The notes beneath the pieces were generated by a model. The model saw nothing but the letters and a program-made list of their open reading frames with translations, was not told the origin of the DNA and did no database searches. A stretch of DNA of 64,000 bases from Gnetum montanum (lineage: Eukaryota > Streptophyta > Gnetopsida > Gnetales > Gnetaceae): positions 855,627-919,626 of the forward strand of contig MNCI01033529.1 in NCBI GenBank assembly GCA_015680685.1. The letters are read 5' to 3'. Numbering within the stretch: position 1 is the stretch's first letter; each line of letters starts with the position of its first letter. A program made the position numbers and the translations under genes. Of this stretch, positions 10,581-21,983 are shown piece by piece.

Positions 10581-11776
10581 CTAATGTCAATGGTTTTCGT
10601 CCTCAGCGATCACAGTGCCTACATGAGCCTCATCTCTACATGACATCAGTTGCACCGTTTCGCCATACGCAAATCCTTTAAGGTACCTTGTGGTTGATAA
10701 TTGCGAAGCGTTTGGCCATGACTTTTTAAAATAATTTGTGTTTGTAACACTTCTAAAACAGCCATTGGAAGGTCAAACCAACGAATTCACGTGTGAAGCG
10801 TCCAGTGAGAACTGGCATGTTGAAATGGCATTGAAGGAGATTAAAGCTTGTGCTACCATGGGAGTCTGAGTCTACTTTTGAGAAATGAAGCATTACTGTA
10901 TTTGCTTTTTCTCTGAGTTTGACAGAGGCCAATTCCCACGCACACGATGATGATGAGTCCCAGCACACATGCGTAATCCAAAAAGATGGCCTTTGATCTG
11001 CCGCTTTCCTTCATTGAACCATTTTTACGATGTTCCATCATCATTTTTTATTTATTCATTCTTTCAAAACCATAATTTTCATACAGGGAAATATAATTTG
11101 TCACATGATTCATATTCACAGGGGTCACTTCCAGACATACCACCACTTGCATCCTTCAAACATTTTCCATATAGTTCAATGAGTTTGTTCATCAAAACAT
11201 CAGCCTTGAATTCACTGTTAACGTTCTGATGACTTAAACAATCTCATTGAGTACCAATTGCAGTTGTTCCAAATGTTCTTGTTGGTTGATATCATTTATA
11301 AATGTTGTAATAAATCTTCCTAAATATGGCCTCAACACGTTGTATATCAACCTCATGAAATTTCCGAGGGAATTTCATAGGCCAAATAATATAACTCTCA
11401 ATTCCAAGGCATCATTTGGTTTCTACAAGTTGCCTTACATTCATTACCTTCCCATACCTTATGGAGGTTAACTAGACCCACTTCTTGAGTTGTACATCAA
11501 TACATGTTTGTAGATCCATTGAATGTTTCTTTGGCACTAAAATAGCTGGTAGAGGATTGTCATGAACTTTGAACAATTGATCATTTATCTTAAACAAAAC
11601 TATATTTTCTAGTGAATCAATTAGAGAAAAACCTTTCAAACTACCAACCCAACACCTTTGAAAAGTCTTCATCCAATAAAATATTGGCAATGTTTAAATC
11701 AGGGTGATGGTAGTTATATGATTAGCTTCACAACCTCAGAAAGCCTGCTGTATTAAATGGCCAAAATGTGCCAACA

Positions 11777-13431
11777 GTCTTTGCATTAAAGAAATGGAGG
11801 TACTATTTGTTTCGTAGCAAGGTTAACATCATTTGCAAGAGCAATGTACTCTGGGCTATCACAAACAATCTCTATGAAAGTAGTAGGATAGCTTGGTGGA
11901 AAGCTATAATAGTAGAATTCAATTTGCATTATGTGAAACAATCATTGACTAAAGCTCAAGCTATAACGACACAACTTATGACCTCACTCGTTGATGATCG
12001 GGCAATTTTTTATGATAGACGTTCAACACATGCCATGCAATGAAAACATAGTAGCAAATGCCTTGGCCACCTTAGCATTAAATATGCCATCACACCTATT
12101 CACAAGTTTTCTAGCTTCAATTACCGAGTTTATAGAGCCTATCACTCAGGTGGTACACGTACCCTATATTAGTGTTGTGGGCACCCAGGAGTGGTATGCC
12201 AACATTAAATCCTACCTACAACATGGCAAGCCATCACACGGATTGACATCTACATAGAGAGATGAGATTCGAAAGTGTTCTCAGGAATGTGCTCATGGGA
12301 GATAATGGCTTGTGAAAATGCTCCTATGACGGGATATTGCTGGCATGCATAAATGAGGAGCAAGAACAAAAGGTTATTAATGAAGTACACGAGGGACTAT
12401 GTGGTGAACACATAGCACCTAGCGTCATGGCTACAAAAATAAGATGCCTAGGGTACTATTGGCCTGACATGGAGCGTGATTGCGTAGCCAAAGTCAAGAA
12501 TTGTGATACTTGCCAAAGATATGCAAATCTCATATACATTTTTCTTACAAAGTTGCATCCAACGTAGATCACATGGCCTTTCCAATGATGGGGGCTAGAC
12601 ATCATATGACCTATCACACCTAAGTCTTCTGGAGGGCATAGCTTCATCATCACTGCCACTGATTATTTTATAAAGTGGGTGGAGGCTATTCCCATGAAGA
12701 AGACTACATCCCAGCAGGTTTTTCATTTCATCTTAGACAACATTGTACCAAGGTTTGGGTTTCCCATAACTATTGTGACCAAAAACGCGCCATAGTTTAG
12801 TAGTGCAGAAACCAAAACCTTCTGCAACAATCTTGGCATCAAGTAGTCATTCCCCTTGCCATACTACCCATAGGGAAATAGACAAGTAGAAGCTACGAAC
12901 AAGTCCATCATCATCTTGCTCAAGAAAATTCTTAACAAGAGCAAGAGACAATGGCATGAGAAAATCCTGTATGTGCTTTGGACTTATAGGACGATGTGTA
13001 GGACTGCGATAGGTAAGACACCTTATAGTCTTGTTTATAGATCTAAAGTGGTGTTACCTCTTGATTTGTAGGTACCATCACTTCGAATGATCCTATTGAA
13101 CATCATGAGTGAAAACCAGAATAATGAGTTAAGGATCATCGACCTCGACTCCATAGAGGAGAAGCATGCATAGACACTTGGTCGCATAGAGCAATATCAG
13201 AACAAGCAATGACAAAAGCATCATGCAAACCCACATCAACAACTAGTAAAGAAGGGAGACCTCATTCTCAAGGCTATTCGTGAACATGTGAACAAATTCA
13301 CAGTAAACTGGGAAGGTCCATTCATGATCAGAAAAGCCTATGGGAATGGGGCCTTCAAGCTAGCAGACATGGATGGTAACGAGCTCGCGAACCTTATAAA
13401 TCATTCATACCTCAAGCCATACTACATCTGA
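11777..13431 (+). pseudogene. pol: Y' pol fragment, copy 2, lacking the plant-type RNase H
   Basis: Near-duplicate of 4686-6706. The stretches 5732-5935 and 12456-12659 translate identically and share the same internal stop positions, so the copying happened after the gene had died. A block of about 370 bp, equal to 4918-5283 in copy 1, is gone. It removes most of the plant-type RNase H and joins GGGCAAT to the sequence before ATGATAGACG. The zinc finger (12380-12535), integrase core and C-terminal domain (to the stop at 13431) remain, again with stops in the core and IVTKNAP in place of the normal TDNGPQF motif. Confidence 0.85.
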
Positions 13432-13439
13432 AGCATGAG

Positions 13440-13885
13440 CAAGGTGAGCAATCATCCACTACAACATAAAATTGGCAAATAAACATTCACTACAATGTGA
13501 AACTGGCAAAGGTAAGCAATCATCTGCTATGACGTAAAACTGACACAACTCGTCCACTATGACATAAAACTAGCAAAGGAAGTTTGCTATGACTATAAAC
13601 TAGTAAAAACTATTTTCCATGACATAAAACTAGCAAAGTACATTTACTATGATGTTAAACTAGCATAGACAGTCTACTATGACTTTAAACTAGCCTATCC
13701 ATCGTCTACTATGATGATAAACTAGCACAGTGGTCTGCTGTGACCTTAAACTAGTACTACCACCATCTGCTATGATGATAAGCTAGCACAATGGTCTACT
13801 AGGACCTTAAAATAGTGCATCATGGTCTACTGAGACCTTAAACTAGCACATCAAATGGTCTATGATGATTTTAAACTAGGTTCAC
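13440..13885 (+). repeat. Short-period tandem repeats after Y' integrase, copy 2
   Basis: Same array as at 6710-7155, with core CTATGAC.TAAACTAGCA and units of roughly 32-36 bp. Followed to 14709 by the duplicated Y' 3' untranslated region, ending at the LTR C junction. Confidence 0.75.
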
Positions 13886-14709
13886 AGCATGTCCCCAACA
13901 TGCATCTGTGACCCATCAAGCAAGCAAGCGTGCACATCACCAACACGGGGTGGGGCGTTGCAGTTCTTGAATGTAGTTCACGATGCTAAGAATACATCCT
14001 CAAGAATATGTGCAATGCCACTACCCCTAGAATCTTGCTAATCTTCCAAGGATGTCTTATGATATCTTGCTAACCTTCTAGAGCTACTGTTACCATGGCG
14101 CTTTTCCCTGGTAGTAGCTTCCGTAGTTAGTGTCTACTATTGGAGTTCCAGTAGTATTGTGGCCCACCCACAATGTTGCTATCCTCCAACCATCGATATC
14201 ACCCATGCCCAAAATACATTCAACTGTTGGGTAGCCTATCTCATAGCTGAACTACATAATTTTTGCCTTGCATGGGGATTCTTGAGCACTCGCATCACCG
14301 TAAGTCCTAGCTACCTCGGTGCCGACCTCTCCATGCAGATGCTACTAGAACTATTGCTGGCCTTTCTAGATTGGATGTCAAATGGCTTAAAAACAACGTC
14401 TGTTGTTCCAGCAATATTCAAAGTAAGAGACACCTTTGCCTTCATTTTACATTATAGTTTTTTCTTTTGGTTTTCTCTTTGTTGTGTTTGTAGGATATGT
14501 ATCGAAGGGGAATCGATCAGAGGTGCATTTCACCACAGAGGTAGGACATTACATCATTCCAAGGTGGTGATCCTAGCTAGCTTAGCCACTTTGAAGTGCA
14601 TATCCTACCTTCCCCATTGACCTTCTTTACCTTGTTCCTTACACTCACAATTCTCACTCTCACCTCTTTTACAAATTTTCCTGATGCTTGTAAAGCCCTC
14701 CCATATTCT

Positions 14710-17502
14710 TGTTGGTGATCGTTTGGGACGCAACCACCAATGAGTGTCCTCGAACAGGATTTAGGTGCCTACTAGTCTCTGGCAACACCAAGGCCTAGAT
14801 ACCTCCAAATAAACTCAGTAGTTAATGTGAGTATGTGTGTGTGCTGTTGCAGCGTGCAGTTGTGAAAAATGAAACGATTGCGTTATGTGTAAACTATAGA
14901 TGACTTGTCTTAAAGAGATTCAGCCAACTTTGCCAAGTACTGTGAGTTGTTCAGAGTTCCTATTTTGTTCAATTGCCTAGTCTACGTAGTCCTTATAATA
15001 CCTACTTGTAACAAATAAAATTTTGCAAAAAAATTTGAGCACAACTCTGCGAATCTACCTCTAATTTTCTCCAGAGAAAGAGATAGTTCCACAAGAAAAC
15101 TAGAAATAGAGCAAGATTTAATGGAAATAGACAGAAAAGAAAGCAGATTTGTGTGGATCTCAAATATTTAAACAAGGTAAAATGACATGAGTAAACATTT
15201 CGCAATAAAGCTATTCCAAATTCAATAACTACGAATTGTTCAAGCTTCCAAGGCTTAAATATGCAATTTCTTCAAGACAATCCTACTATGCTACTAAAAA
15301 GTTGCTGCGTAAACTACCATGTACAAGACTCCATTTTGGTTAGATAATGGATGTGAACAATTGCATTCAACAAAACCTTCAAAAGACTTGACAATTTTTG
15401 ATTGAAATACCACGGAGATTCACTTTAAAGATAAAAAAAAGCTATTCTGGTCCTATCAAAATACCAAAGATTTTCTGAACCCTCTTGACTATTGAATTTT
15501 TCAACGACATGACTAGAAGCAGAGGCTCTCTTACAACGATCTCAATAGCAGTTCTTGTACGTTTCACAATAATGAAATTTATTACTAAAATGTTCTTATG
15601 GATTTTAAACACAAGTGCTTCTATGGAAAAATTTTAACAGACATTTTCTATCAGGAAACAAGAACAATAAGAGCAATCTAAAAATCCCAAAATTACTTGC
15701 CAAGGATGATACTATCTAAACCACTAGCTAAAGAATTGAAAACAAATTTAAAAAAAGCAATCAACATAACTCATAGGACTATGACAAAGAGACTAAAATA
15801 TTTTCTTTAGCAAGCCATCTTACAAGAAATATTTTACAAATCTTCTTACAAGCTCTTCCCAGAATCCAAAGTGTGTCTCCAAGTGAGAGCCCAAGTGCTA
15901 GCTAGTAGCCTTCCAAAGTGTAGTATCAATGTCTTCTTTAAAGTATGATGTCTTGACCCCCTTCCCCCTTTTTCTTCTTACCCCTGAAGCCTTTTTATAG
16001 GGTTCAAAGGTAGTTACATATTCAAAAATATCTTACCTAACTTCTCTCCCAAGTAACTTGCCCAACAAGTTAGGAAGTATTTACTTAGGAAGTTAGGAAA
16101 TATTTAATATTACTTTTGTGAATAATGAAAAATAATTCCAATAGCTCCATATAATTGTTTAAAATTATAGCTCCAATAGCTTTTCATTTTTACTTGTTTA
16201 AGATTTTTAAGAATACTATTGAAGCCCTTAGTAATTTTATGAACAAGGTGATGGTATAATATCTACCTTGGTATAGATGTTGATGGTGGCTAATCTATGT
16301 GAATTTATATAAATAATTTATGTGCACTTGCACCCATATGAAAATGGCTGGAAACAAAAATTAAAATCCAAAACATCAAGTCCGAATGTGAAGGCGCCAA
16401 GCTTGGAAGTACAAGCAAATATTTCCAAAATATCCCGCCCTTGCCAAAAATCATTGTCAACTGCCACAGCGGAAGAAGTCTCTGCCGCTGCATCTGGCAT
16501 CGTTGTCGTGTGGTGTTTGTTTTATGAAGAGCTGAGGAGAAAGATCTTAAAGAAAAATGATGTGCTAAACATATGGCCCTGAATGTAGGGTTTTAGTTGC
16601 TTGGAATTTGTTTTGTTTTGCCCCAAATTCTCTTTGGGCTTCCTGCGTTTTTTTTTTATTTCTGCGGATTGTCCTCCAAATTTCTGCCATTGATTGCAGA
16701 GTCAAAGACGAACATGCCATGGATCAAAATATTAGTGAATGATGGTGTCTGGTATGGTAAGTTAAGAATGGTCCTATAATAGCTAGAAAAATCTCCACAC
16801 ATTGCATGCATTGCTGAACATAGAGAATGTCCAGGAAGGCGTCGAAGGCGGGTGGATCAGCTGCATATTGTGAAACAATTTTGAAACTGCAATTGTTTCT
16901 ATTTTGAAAGCGGCAATGTCCATGAGAGCTCTTCCTCCATTGTCTTTGAACCCATGTCCCTACAAGGTTCTAGCACAATGCGCCCGGTAGGGGTGCTACT
17001 AATTTGGGGCCAAAGAAAATAGTTGGGTTTACGCGTAAAAACAGAAGCCATTACAGATTAACAAAGCTTAGCACTTCTCTGCATCAGTACCAACACATCT
17101 TTTTTCCAAAGCATGAGCAATACCATAGTTTAAAGTCATACCATAGTTTAGATCATTAATAATATCTTTTCCATTTGCAGACATCTACTGATAATTTCCC
17201 AATTTTTTATTTCTAGTGCTCTTCTCTTATTTTTTTACTAGTATCTAAATGACCAATTCTTGAACGTATTTCTAACAATGAAGAATTCCTTCCTTGTCAA
17301 TTCATTCACCATTGACACATTGTCTCTTGCTATCTTCTACTTGCTACCTTTCATATGTGCATCATTATTTCCACCAATAATATTATGGTCTCTCTTAGAT
17401 CCCATACCAATGGTATGAAATAACACATTTACACTCTCCCATTCTTACAATAATGTTTAAAATGAGTCTTACTATTCCATGAAATGGCCAAATGTGCCAA
17501 CA
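14710..17502 (-). repeat. LTR C (2793 bp), 3' LTR of X2
   Basis: TGTTGG...CCAACA. Its R-U5 part aligns with LTRs A, B and D. Its U3 (about 16035-17480) aligns with D only. In the first 120 nt I count about nine differences from D, so the insertion is not recent. The U3 holds an 86-codon open frame on the plus strand (16322-16582) that is also open in D; I recognise no domain in it. Confidence 0.87.
15988..16003 (-). promoter_or_regulatory. TATA box of LTR C
   Basis: Minus strand CCCTATAAAAAGGC at the same place as in LTRs A and B. As the 3' LTR, it would drive transcription out of X2 into Y' copy 2. Confidence 0.6.
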
Positions 17503-17520
17503 TTTCTGCCCCCTTAAAAG
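17503..17520 (-). other. Polypurine tract of X2
   Basis: The minus strand reads TTTTAAGGGGGCAGAAA directly before the TGTTGG of LTR C. This is the primer for plus-strand DNA synthesis in reverse transcription and fixes the element's orientation. Confidence 0.8.
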
Positions 17521-17849
17521 CTTAAAGAAATTTATGCAGCCTTATTTCAAAACTAAAACATACTAGAATTTTCATTGAATTTTTACAACTGAATAGAAAT
17601 CTTTTTGGAGAAAAATTCCCATTTAACATAAGATAAGATGGGACAAAAACCTCATTCCTAGGAAAAATCAAACTATACATAACAAACTATACATTATCAA
17701 GTCCTTCATGGACTATTCTTGGGATGGAAACTGAATTGTGAGGGTTACCCTAGTGGGAATCCTCATCTCTCTCACCATTTCATAGGAAATTTCTGATGTG
17801 ATGAAGGAAATTCTGTTGTTCTCCAGCTTGGTGGAGCTCTCATTTTGAC

Positions 17850-18363
17850 CTACTGGAGCTTTCTCTTCAACACTTTTCTCATTTTCTTTCTCAGATGAGC
17901 TCTTCTATTCTTCTCCATTGGGTCCTTCATTTTCCTCTCAAGAGACAAAGGCTTCTCCCCATCCCCATGATGATTCTTCATTAGTTGGTTACTCTTCTCC
18001 TTTCTCTTCCTCCTTGGTGCAATCTTGGTATTGCCTCCAAACATTGGACTCTATCTCCAAACCTCTAGTGAGAAAAGAAAATTTTTCAGACAACCAAGCC
18101 ATAAAAGGACACTCTTTTGGAGCTCCACAGGATCTAGCCTTTAGGTAAGCCTTCAATACATGCTCAGGGCAATATCCCATCACATACGAAATAAAAGGCT
18201 TTCTCATTGCTCTCTCAAACTCCATTAGCTCTCTCTAACTTTCACTACTCAACTTGAATTGAAAGATGAAGAAATCCTAAGCAACATAACCCTCTTTTAT
18301 AGGTGCTAGAAATTTAAACTTCCCCCCAAGAATCTTCAACCAAGCATCCTTCTTTTTGGGCAT
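17850..18363 (-). pseudogene. X2 extra ORF downstream of integrase, function unknown
   Basis: Between integrase and polypurine tract, where many elements have only untranslated sequence, the minus strand holds a broken frame. It starts with MPKKKDAWLKILGGKF (ATG at 18363), meets a stop near 18285, and then has a 78-codon open part (18225-17989) containing YVMGYCPEHVLKAYLKA and CPFMAWLSEKFSFL. A charged Glu/Lys-rich tail follows in a shifted frame. It sits where some plant elements carry an env-like ORF, but I see no signal peptide or membrane helix. I do not recognise the family. It may be a third element gene or a captured host exon. Confidence 0.4.
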
Positions 18364-18641
18364 TCTAACCATTTCTCACAATCCTCACCAAGTAATGGAT
18401 GAGTCACCTTCTCCACTTGTTACAATTGTAGAATTCCATTTGTTTCACTTGTAGGCTTCCACTTGCCTCACTTGAAGGAAAATTATTTTCTAATTTAAAT
18501 AAAGCATAATTAAACATATTAATTAATACTATATCCCTAATAATATTTACATAATACTATATACATATATTATTTTATGTAATGACATCTTCAAGTTGTA
18601 TGCAATTGTCCCAAATAATGTTTTATATGAAAAACATTATA

Positions 18642-19562
18642 TCAAAATTGCAATTCCATGTCATCCAAAGTTGATAATTTGTAAGTATCCTCTAACAATT
18701 GCTTTGTAATTTGAAAGGGACCAATCCATGTCAGAGTAAACTTATTTGGTTCCTTCATATTCCATAATAGGACAAGGTCCCCTATCTTGAAAGTTCTTTT
18801 CAAAGCTTTCCTATCAAACCATCTCTTAACTTGAGAGGTATTTTGTAACAAATTATCCTTTGTTTTATCTACTTCAGTCTCTCTTTTAATAAGAAAAGTC
18901 ATGAAACTTCTATCTTTATTAGTCTTTTCACTATATCTTTGTACGAATTCAGAAGCTGAGCTTACAATCTTATTTGTAATTCGTGCTGGCAAACCATAGA
19001 CTAAGTTATATGCTGATGTCCCAATAGCTTTCTTGAATCTAATTCTATCTGACCATAATGCAGATTTTAGATAATTGATCCAATTTCCTAGATTCCCTTC
19101 CATCGATCTCTTGATATAAGCAATAAGCTTTTTATTGGTGGATTCTGCTAGGCCATTTCCTTGAGGATAATAATTTGATAAGGAAAATAAGAAAATGGAT
19201 TTTTCAAATTCCCATTTGATAAAATCTTCGGATTTGAAGGCGGGTCCATTTTCTGACACTAATACTTCAGGTAGATCAAATCTACTTAGAATATGGTCTT
19301 CTTGAAACTTAATCACATCTGATGCTAAACTTCCTCTTAGAGCATTTGCTTCAGACCATTTAGCGAAATAATCAGTAGCTATGAGAATAAATTTATGTCC
19401 AGCTCTTGAAGAAGTAATTGTACCAGTAAAATCCAAATCCCATTGTTGAAATGGTCTATTCGCAACAACTAGCTTTAAAGGGGCTCTAGCCCTTCTAATC
19501 TTGGGCCCATGAATTTGACATTTATAACATTTTTGAATTTTTGAACTAATGTCTTGATACAT
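18642..19562 (-). pseudogene. int: X2 integrase
   Basis: Open frame of 306 codons covering the end of the zinc finger (CYKCQIHG), the catalytic core and the C-terminal beta domain (KIGDLVLLWN, WIGPFQI). Integrase inserts element cDNA into the genome. The core shows WDLDFTG (first Asp) and YYPQGNGLAESTNKK (Glu). The second Asp site reads LVSENGPAF where TDNG is expected, so the second catalytic residue is Glu. The His pair of the zinc finger lies upstream, past a stop at about 19580. Otherwise the frame is uninterrupted for 300 codons. Confidence 0.88.
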
Positions 19563-19667
19563 GGAAGGCCAGTAATATCCATATCAAAGTATATGTTGCA
19601 TAGTCGAATTAGGAGATTCATAAAATAAATTCAAATGATCATGAAATTGTTCCAAAATGAAATTAAC

Positions 19668-19952
19668 TTAATCATTATGAACATATTCCAATAAAACTCC
19701 CTGAAAATCCTTTATGTATAATATACCATCTTTAACAATGAACCTTCGTGCTCTTTTGAAGAAAGCTCTCTTTTGGCTTCCAGTTAAATTATTTGGGATT
19801 TTCCTTGTATTAAGAAATTTGAAAATCTCATCATACCAATTCTCTTCATGGATATCAAGTGTACATACTTCACTTTCTTTGGCTATTAACTTGGCTAGTC
19901 CCATGCCTTTAATTGTTTTGCATATTTCTAATGAAAATCTGAAACTTTGCAA
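19668..19952 (-). pseudogene. pol: X2 RNase H end and linker to integrase
   Basis: A 94-codon frame continuing from the Ty3-type RNase H (KTIKGMGLAKLIAKES, the usual end of the domain) through a linker to RRFIVKDGILYIKDFQG. That last piece is the start of the integrase N-terminal region. It is separated by stops from RT upstream and from integrase downstream. Confidence 0.75.
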
Positions 19953-20003
19953 CTTTATAAGCCATTTTCCTCTTTTCAGTCCAATCTCATTTTGGGATAG
20001 GAA

Positions 20004-21569
20004 TCACTTGACTGCAAGTTCAATTAGCATAATATGGACTAATGAACTTTCCAAATAATATTTAAAATGCTGAAGTGCTTTGATGACTGCAAAAGCTTGT
20101 TTCTCTAAGTCTGAATAATTCAATTCTGAACTTTTTAACTGATATCCAAAAAATCCAATTAGTTCATCTTGACCTTCATTATCTTTTTGTGTTAGAATGG
20201 CAACAATAGAATCATTTGAAGCAAAAGAATATAACAAAAAATCTTCTTTAAGCCTAGGCTTTACCAAATATGGAGCCTCTTGTATAGCAATTTTAACTTC
20301 TGATAAAGCTTTCTTTGACTCTGGTGTTTTCTCTACTTGAACATCCTTTTTTAGCATATGCATCAAAGGCTTGGTAATTTCAGTAAACCCAAGGATGAAC
20401 TTTTTCACAAAGTTTATCTTCCCAAAGAAAGATCTAAGAGATTTTTTACTTGTGGGATGCTCAATATTTTGTACTGCTTGAATTCGGAAATTGTCTATGG
20501 AAATCCCTTCTTGACATATCACATGGCCTAATAGGCTTCCATATTTAACCCTAAAGATACACTTCTTAGGATTTAATGAAATACCAAATGCACGACATCT
20601 GTTGAAAAATTGCTGGAGATGATTAATATGTTCTTTTTTCTTTGAGAATATTGTAATATCATCCAAATAAACCACCATGAATTTGCCTAATAAATTCTTG
20701 AATGCTAAATCCATTGCTCTTTGAAAAGTAGCTCTAGAATTTGACAATCCAAATGGCATTCTTTGGTAGGCAAAAGTTCCCCATTTGGTGATAAATGATG
20801 TTTTGTATCTATCATTCTTATCTACCATGATTTTATTATAACCTGAGAAACCATCTAAGAAAGAATAAACTTGACAACCTGAGACTTTAATCAACATCTC
20901 ATCAATTCTTGGAAGTGGATACTTATTCTTTTTTGAAGCATCATTTAGATTTTTAAAGTCTACACAAAGCCTTATATCACCATTTTTCTTCCTCACTAGA
21001 ACAAGGTTAACAAACCATGTAGAATATCGTACTGGATATATGATTCGTGCTTGCAACAACTTCTTGATTTCAGCTTCCATAGCTGGTTCAAATGATGGAT
21101 TAAATTTCCTTTGTTTTTGCTTGACTATTTTGCAACTTTCTATTAAAGGGATCTTATGTGTCATCACATCTTTCCTAAAAGCTTTAAGATCATCATAAGA
21201 CCAAGCAAAATTGTCCAAATTATTTCTTAGACATGATAACAAATCTTGCTTGAAACTCGAATCTCTTTCCTTTGTAACATTCAACATCTTTGGCATTTTG
21301 TCTAATCCAAAATTCATTGCTTCAAAAGCTTGACTATCTAGATTTTGTATATTCTTTCCAATTAGTAAATTTTTCTTGAACTCATGTTCCAAGTCAATCA
21401 CCTTTTTTGGAATGAAATTAGCTTTGGATTTTGATGACATTTTAGGCATCACTTGACCCTGAAATTCTTGTTTGTTCCTCATAAATCTTAGTACTTGATC
21501 ATCATCTTTAAATACTTGTAAATGTCTTATATTATCTGATACTGACGGCTGATGTTCTTCTTCAATCAT
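20004..21569 (-). pseudogene. pol: X2 reverse transcriptase and Ty3-type RNase H
   Basis: Open frame of 521 codons, a nearly complete RT. Motifs in order: a leader with SYDDLKAF, ARIIYPVRYSTWFVNLVLVRKKNG, CVDFKNLN, YPLPRIDEML, FLDGFSGYNK (catalytic Asp), RMPFGLSNSRATFQRAM, VVYLDD (the catalytic pair), then the thumb and connection. The Ty3-type RNase H follows but looks degenerate: the first catalytic Asp of the usual YTDAS is Phe (YSFAS), and the later TDH motif is not visible. The plant-type RNase H just upstream has its key residues, which may explain that decay. The frame is shared with the upstream ORFs, separated only by single stops. Confidence 0.9.
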
Positions 21570-21584
21570 GATATCTTTGTAACT

Positions 21585-21983
21585 TTATATTATTTTCATA
21601 TCCAATGTTGAAGTTGCCTTTGCCAAATCATCTGCTATAAGATTCTCTGCTCTATTTATATGCTCTATTTGGCAATGTCGAAACTGATCTAACATCTTAC
21701 AAGAAAGTTGCTTATAAGGTCTTAAGAATGAGCTCTTTACTACACAGTTACCCTTTACTTGTTCACAGACTAATCTTGAGTCTCCTTTTATAGTGATTTC
21801 TTTGATCTTTTTGTCTAAAGCTATTCTCATACCAATACATAAAGCTTCATACTTAGCCTTTTTGTTAGTACAAGGGAAAGATAGATGAACTGCTTTGAGA
21901 ATTTCAGGTGAATCATTCCTTAATATAACTATACCGACTCTTGCACCTTTTGAATTACACGAACCATCAAAGTATAACTCCCA
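21585..21983 (-). pseudogene. X2 plant/archaeal-type RNase H located before RT
   Basis: Minus-strand domain in the same frame as protease (upstream) and RT (downstream), bounded by single stop codons at about 21984-21986 and just before 21585. It shows the four acidic positions of RNase HI: YFDGSCNSKG, KKAKYEALCIG, GDSRLVCEQVKG and NLIADDLAKA. RNase H removes the RNA strand during reverse transcription. In Tat elements this second RNase H normally follows the Ty3-type RNase H, as it does in Y and Z of this same window. Here it sits between protease and RT. That the frame runs through argues the order is original and not a rearrangement of a dead copy. Confidence 0.85.

Larger units (their letters stand above)
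7984..11776 (-). repeat. LTR B (3793 bp), mosaic of LTRs C and A
   Basis: It has the same boundaries as the other X LTRs (TGTTTG...CCAACA) and the same layout as LTR A, including the CACTTG array and the HMG-CoA reductase piece. Its first few hundred bases instead share LTR C variants: GACGCAACCACCAATGAG where A and D have GACATGACC, GCTGTTGCAGC, and GAGCACAACTCTGCGAATC. From about 8400 onward A-type variants dominate (AAAGTAAATTT, CACGTATGAGACTCC). There is no X internal sequence on either side; Y' fragments flank it. So B is not an ordinary insertion. Confidence 0.8.
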
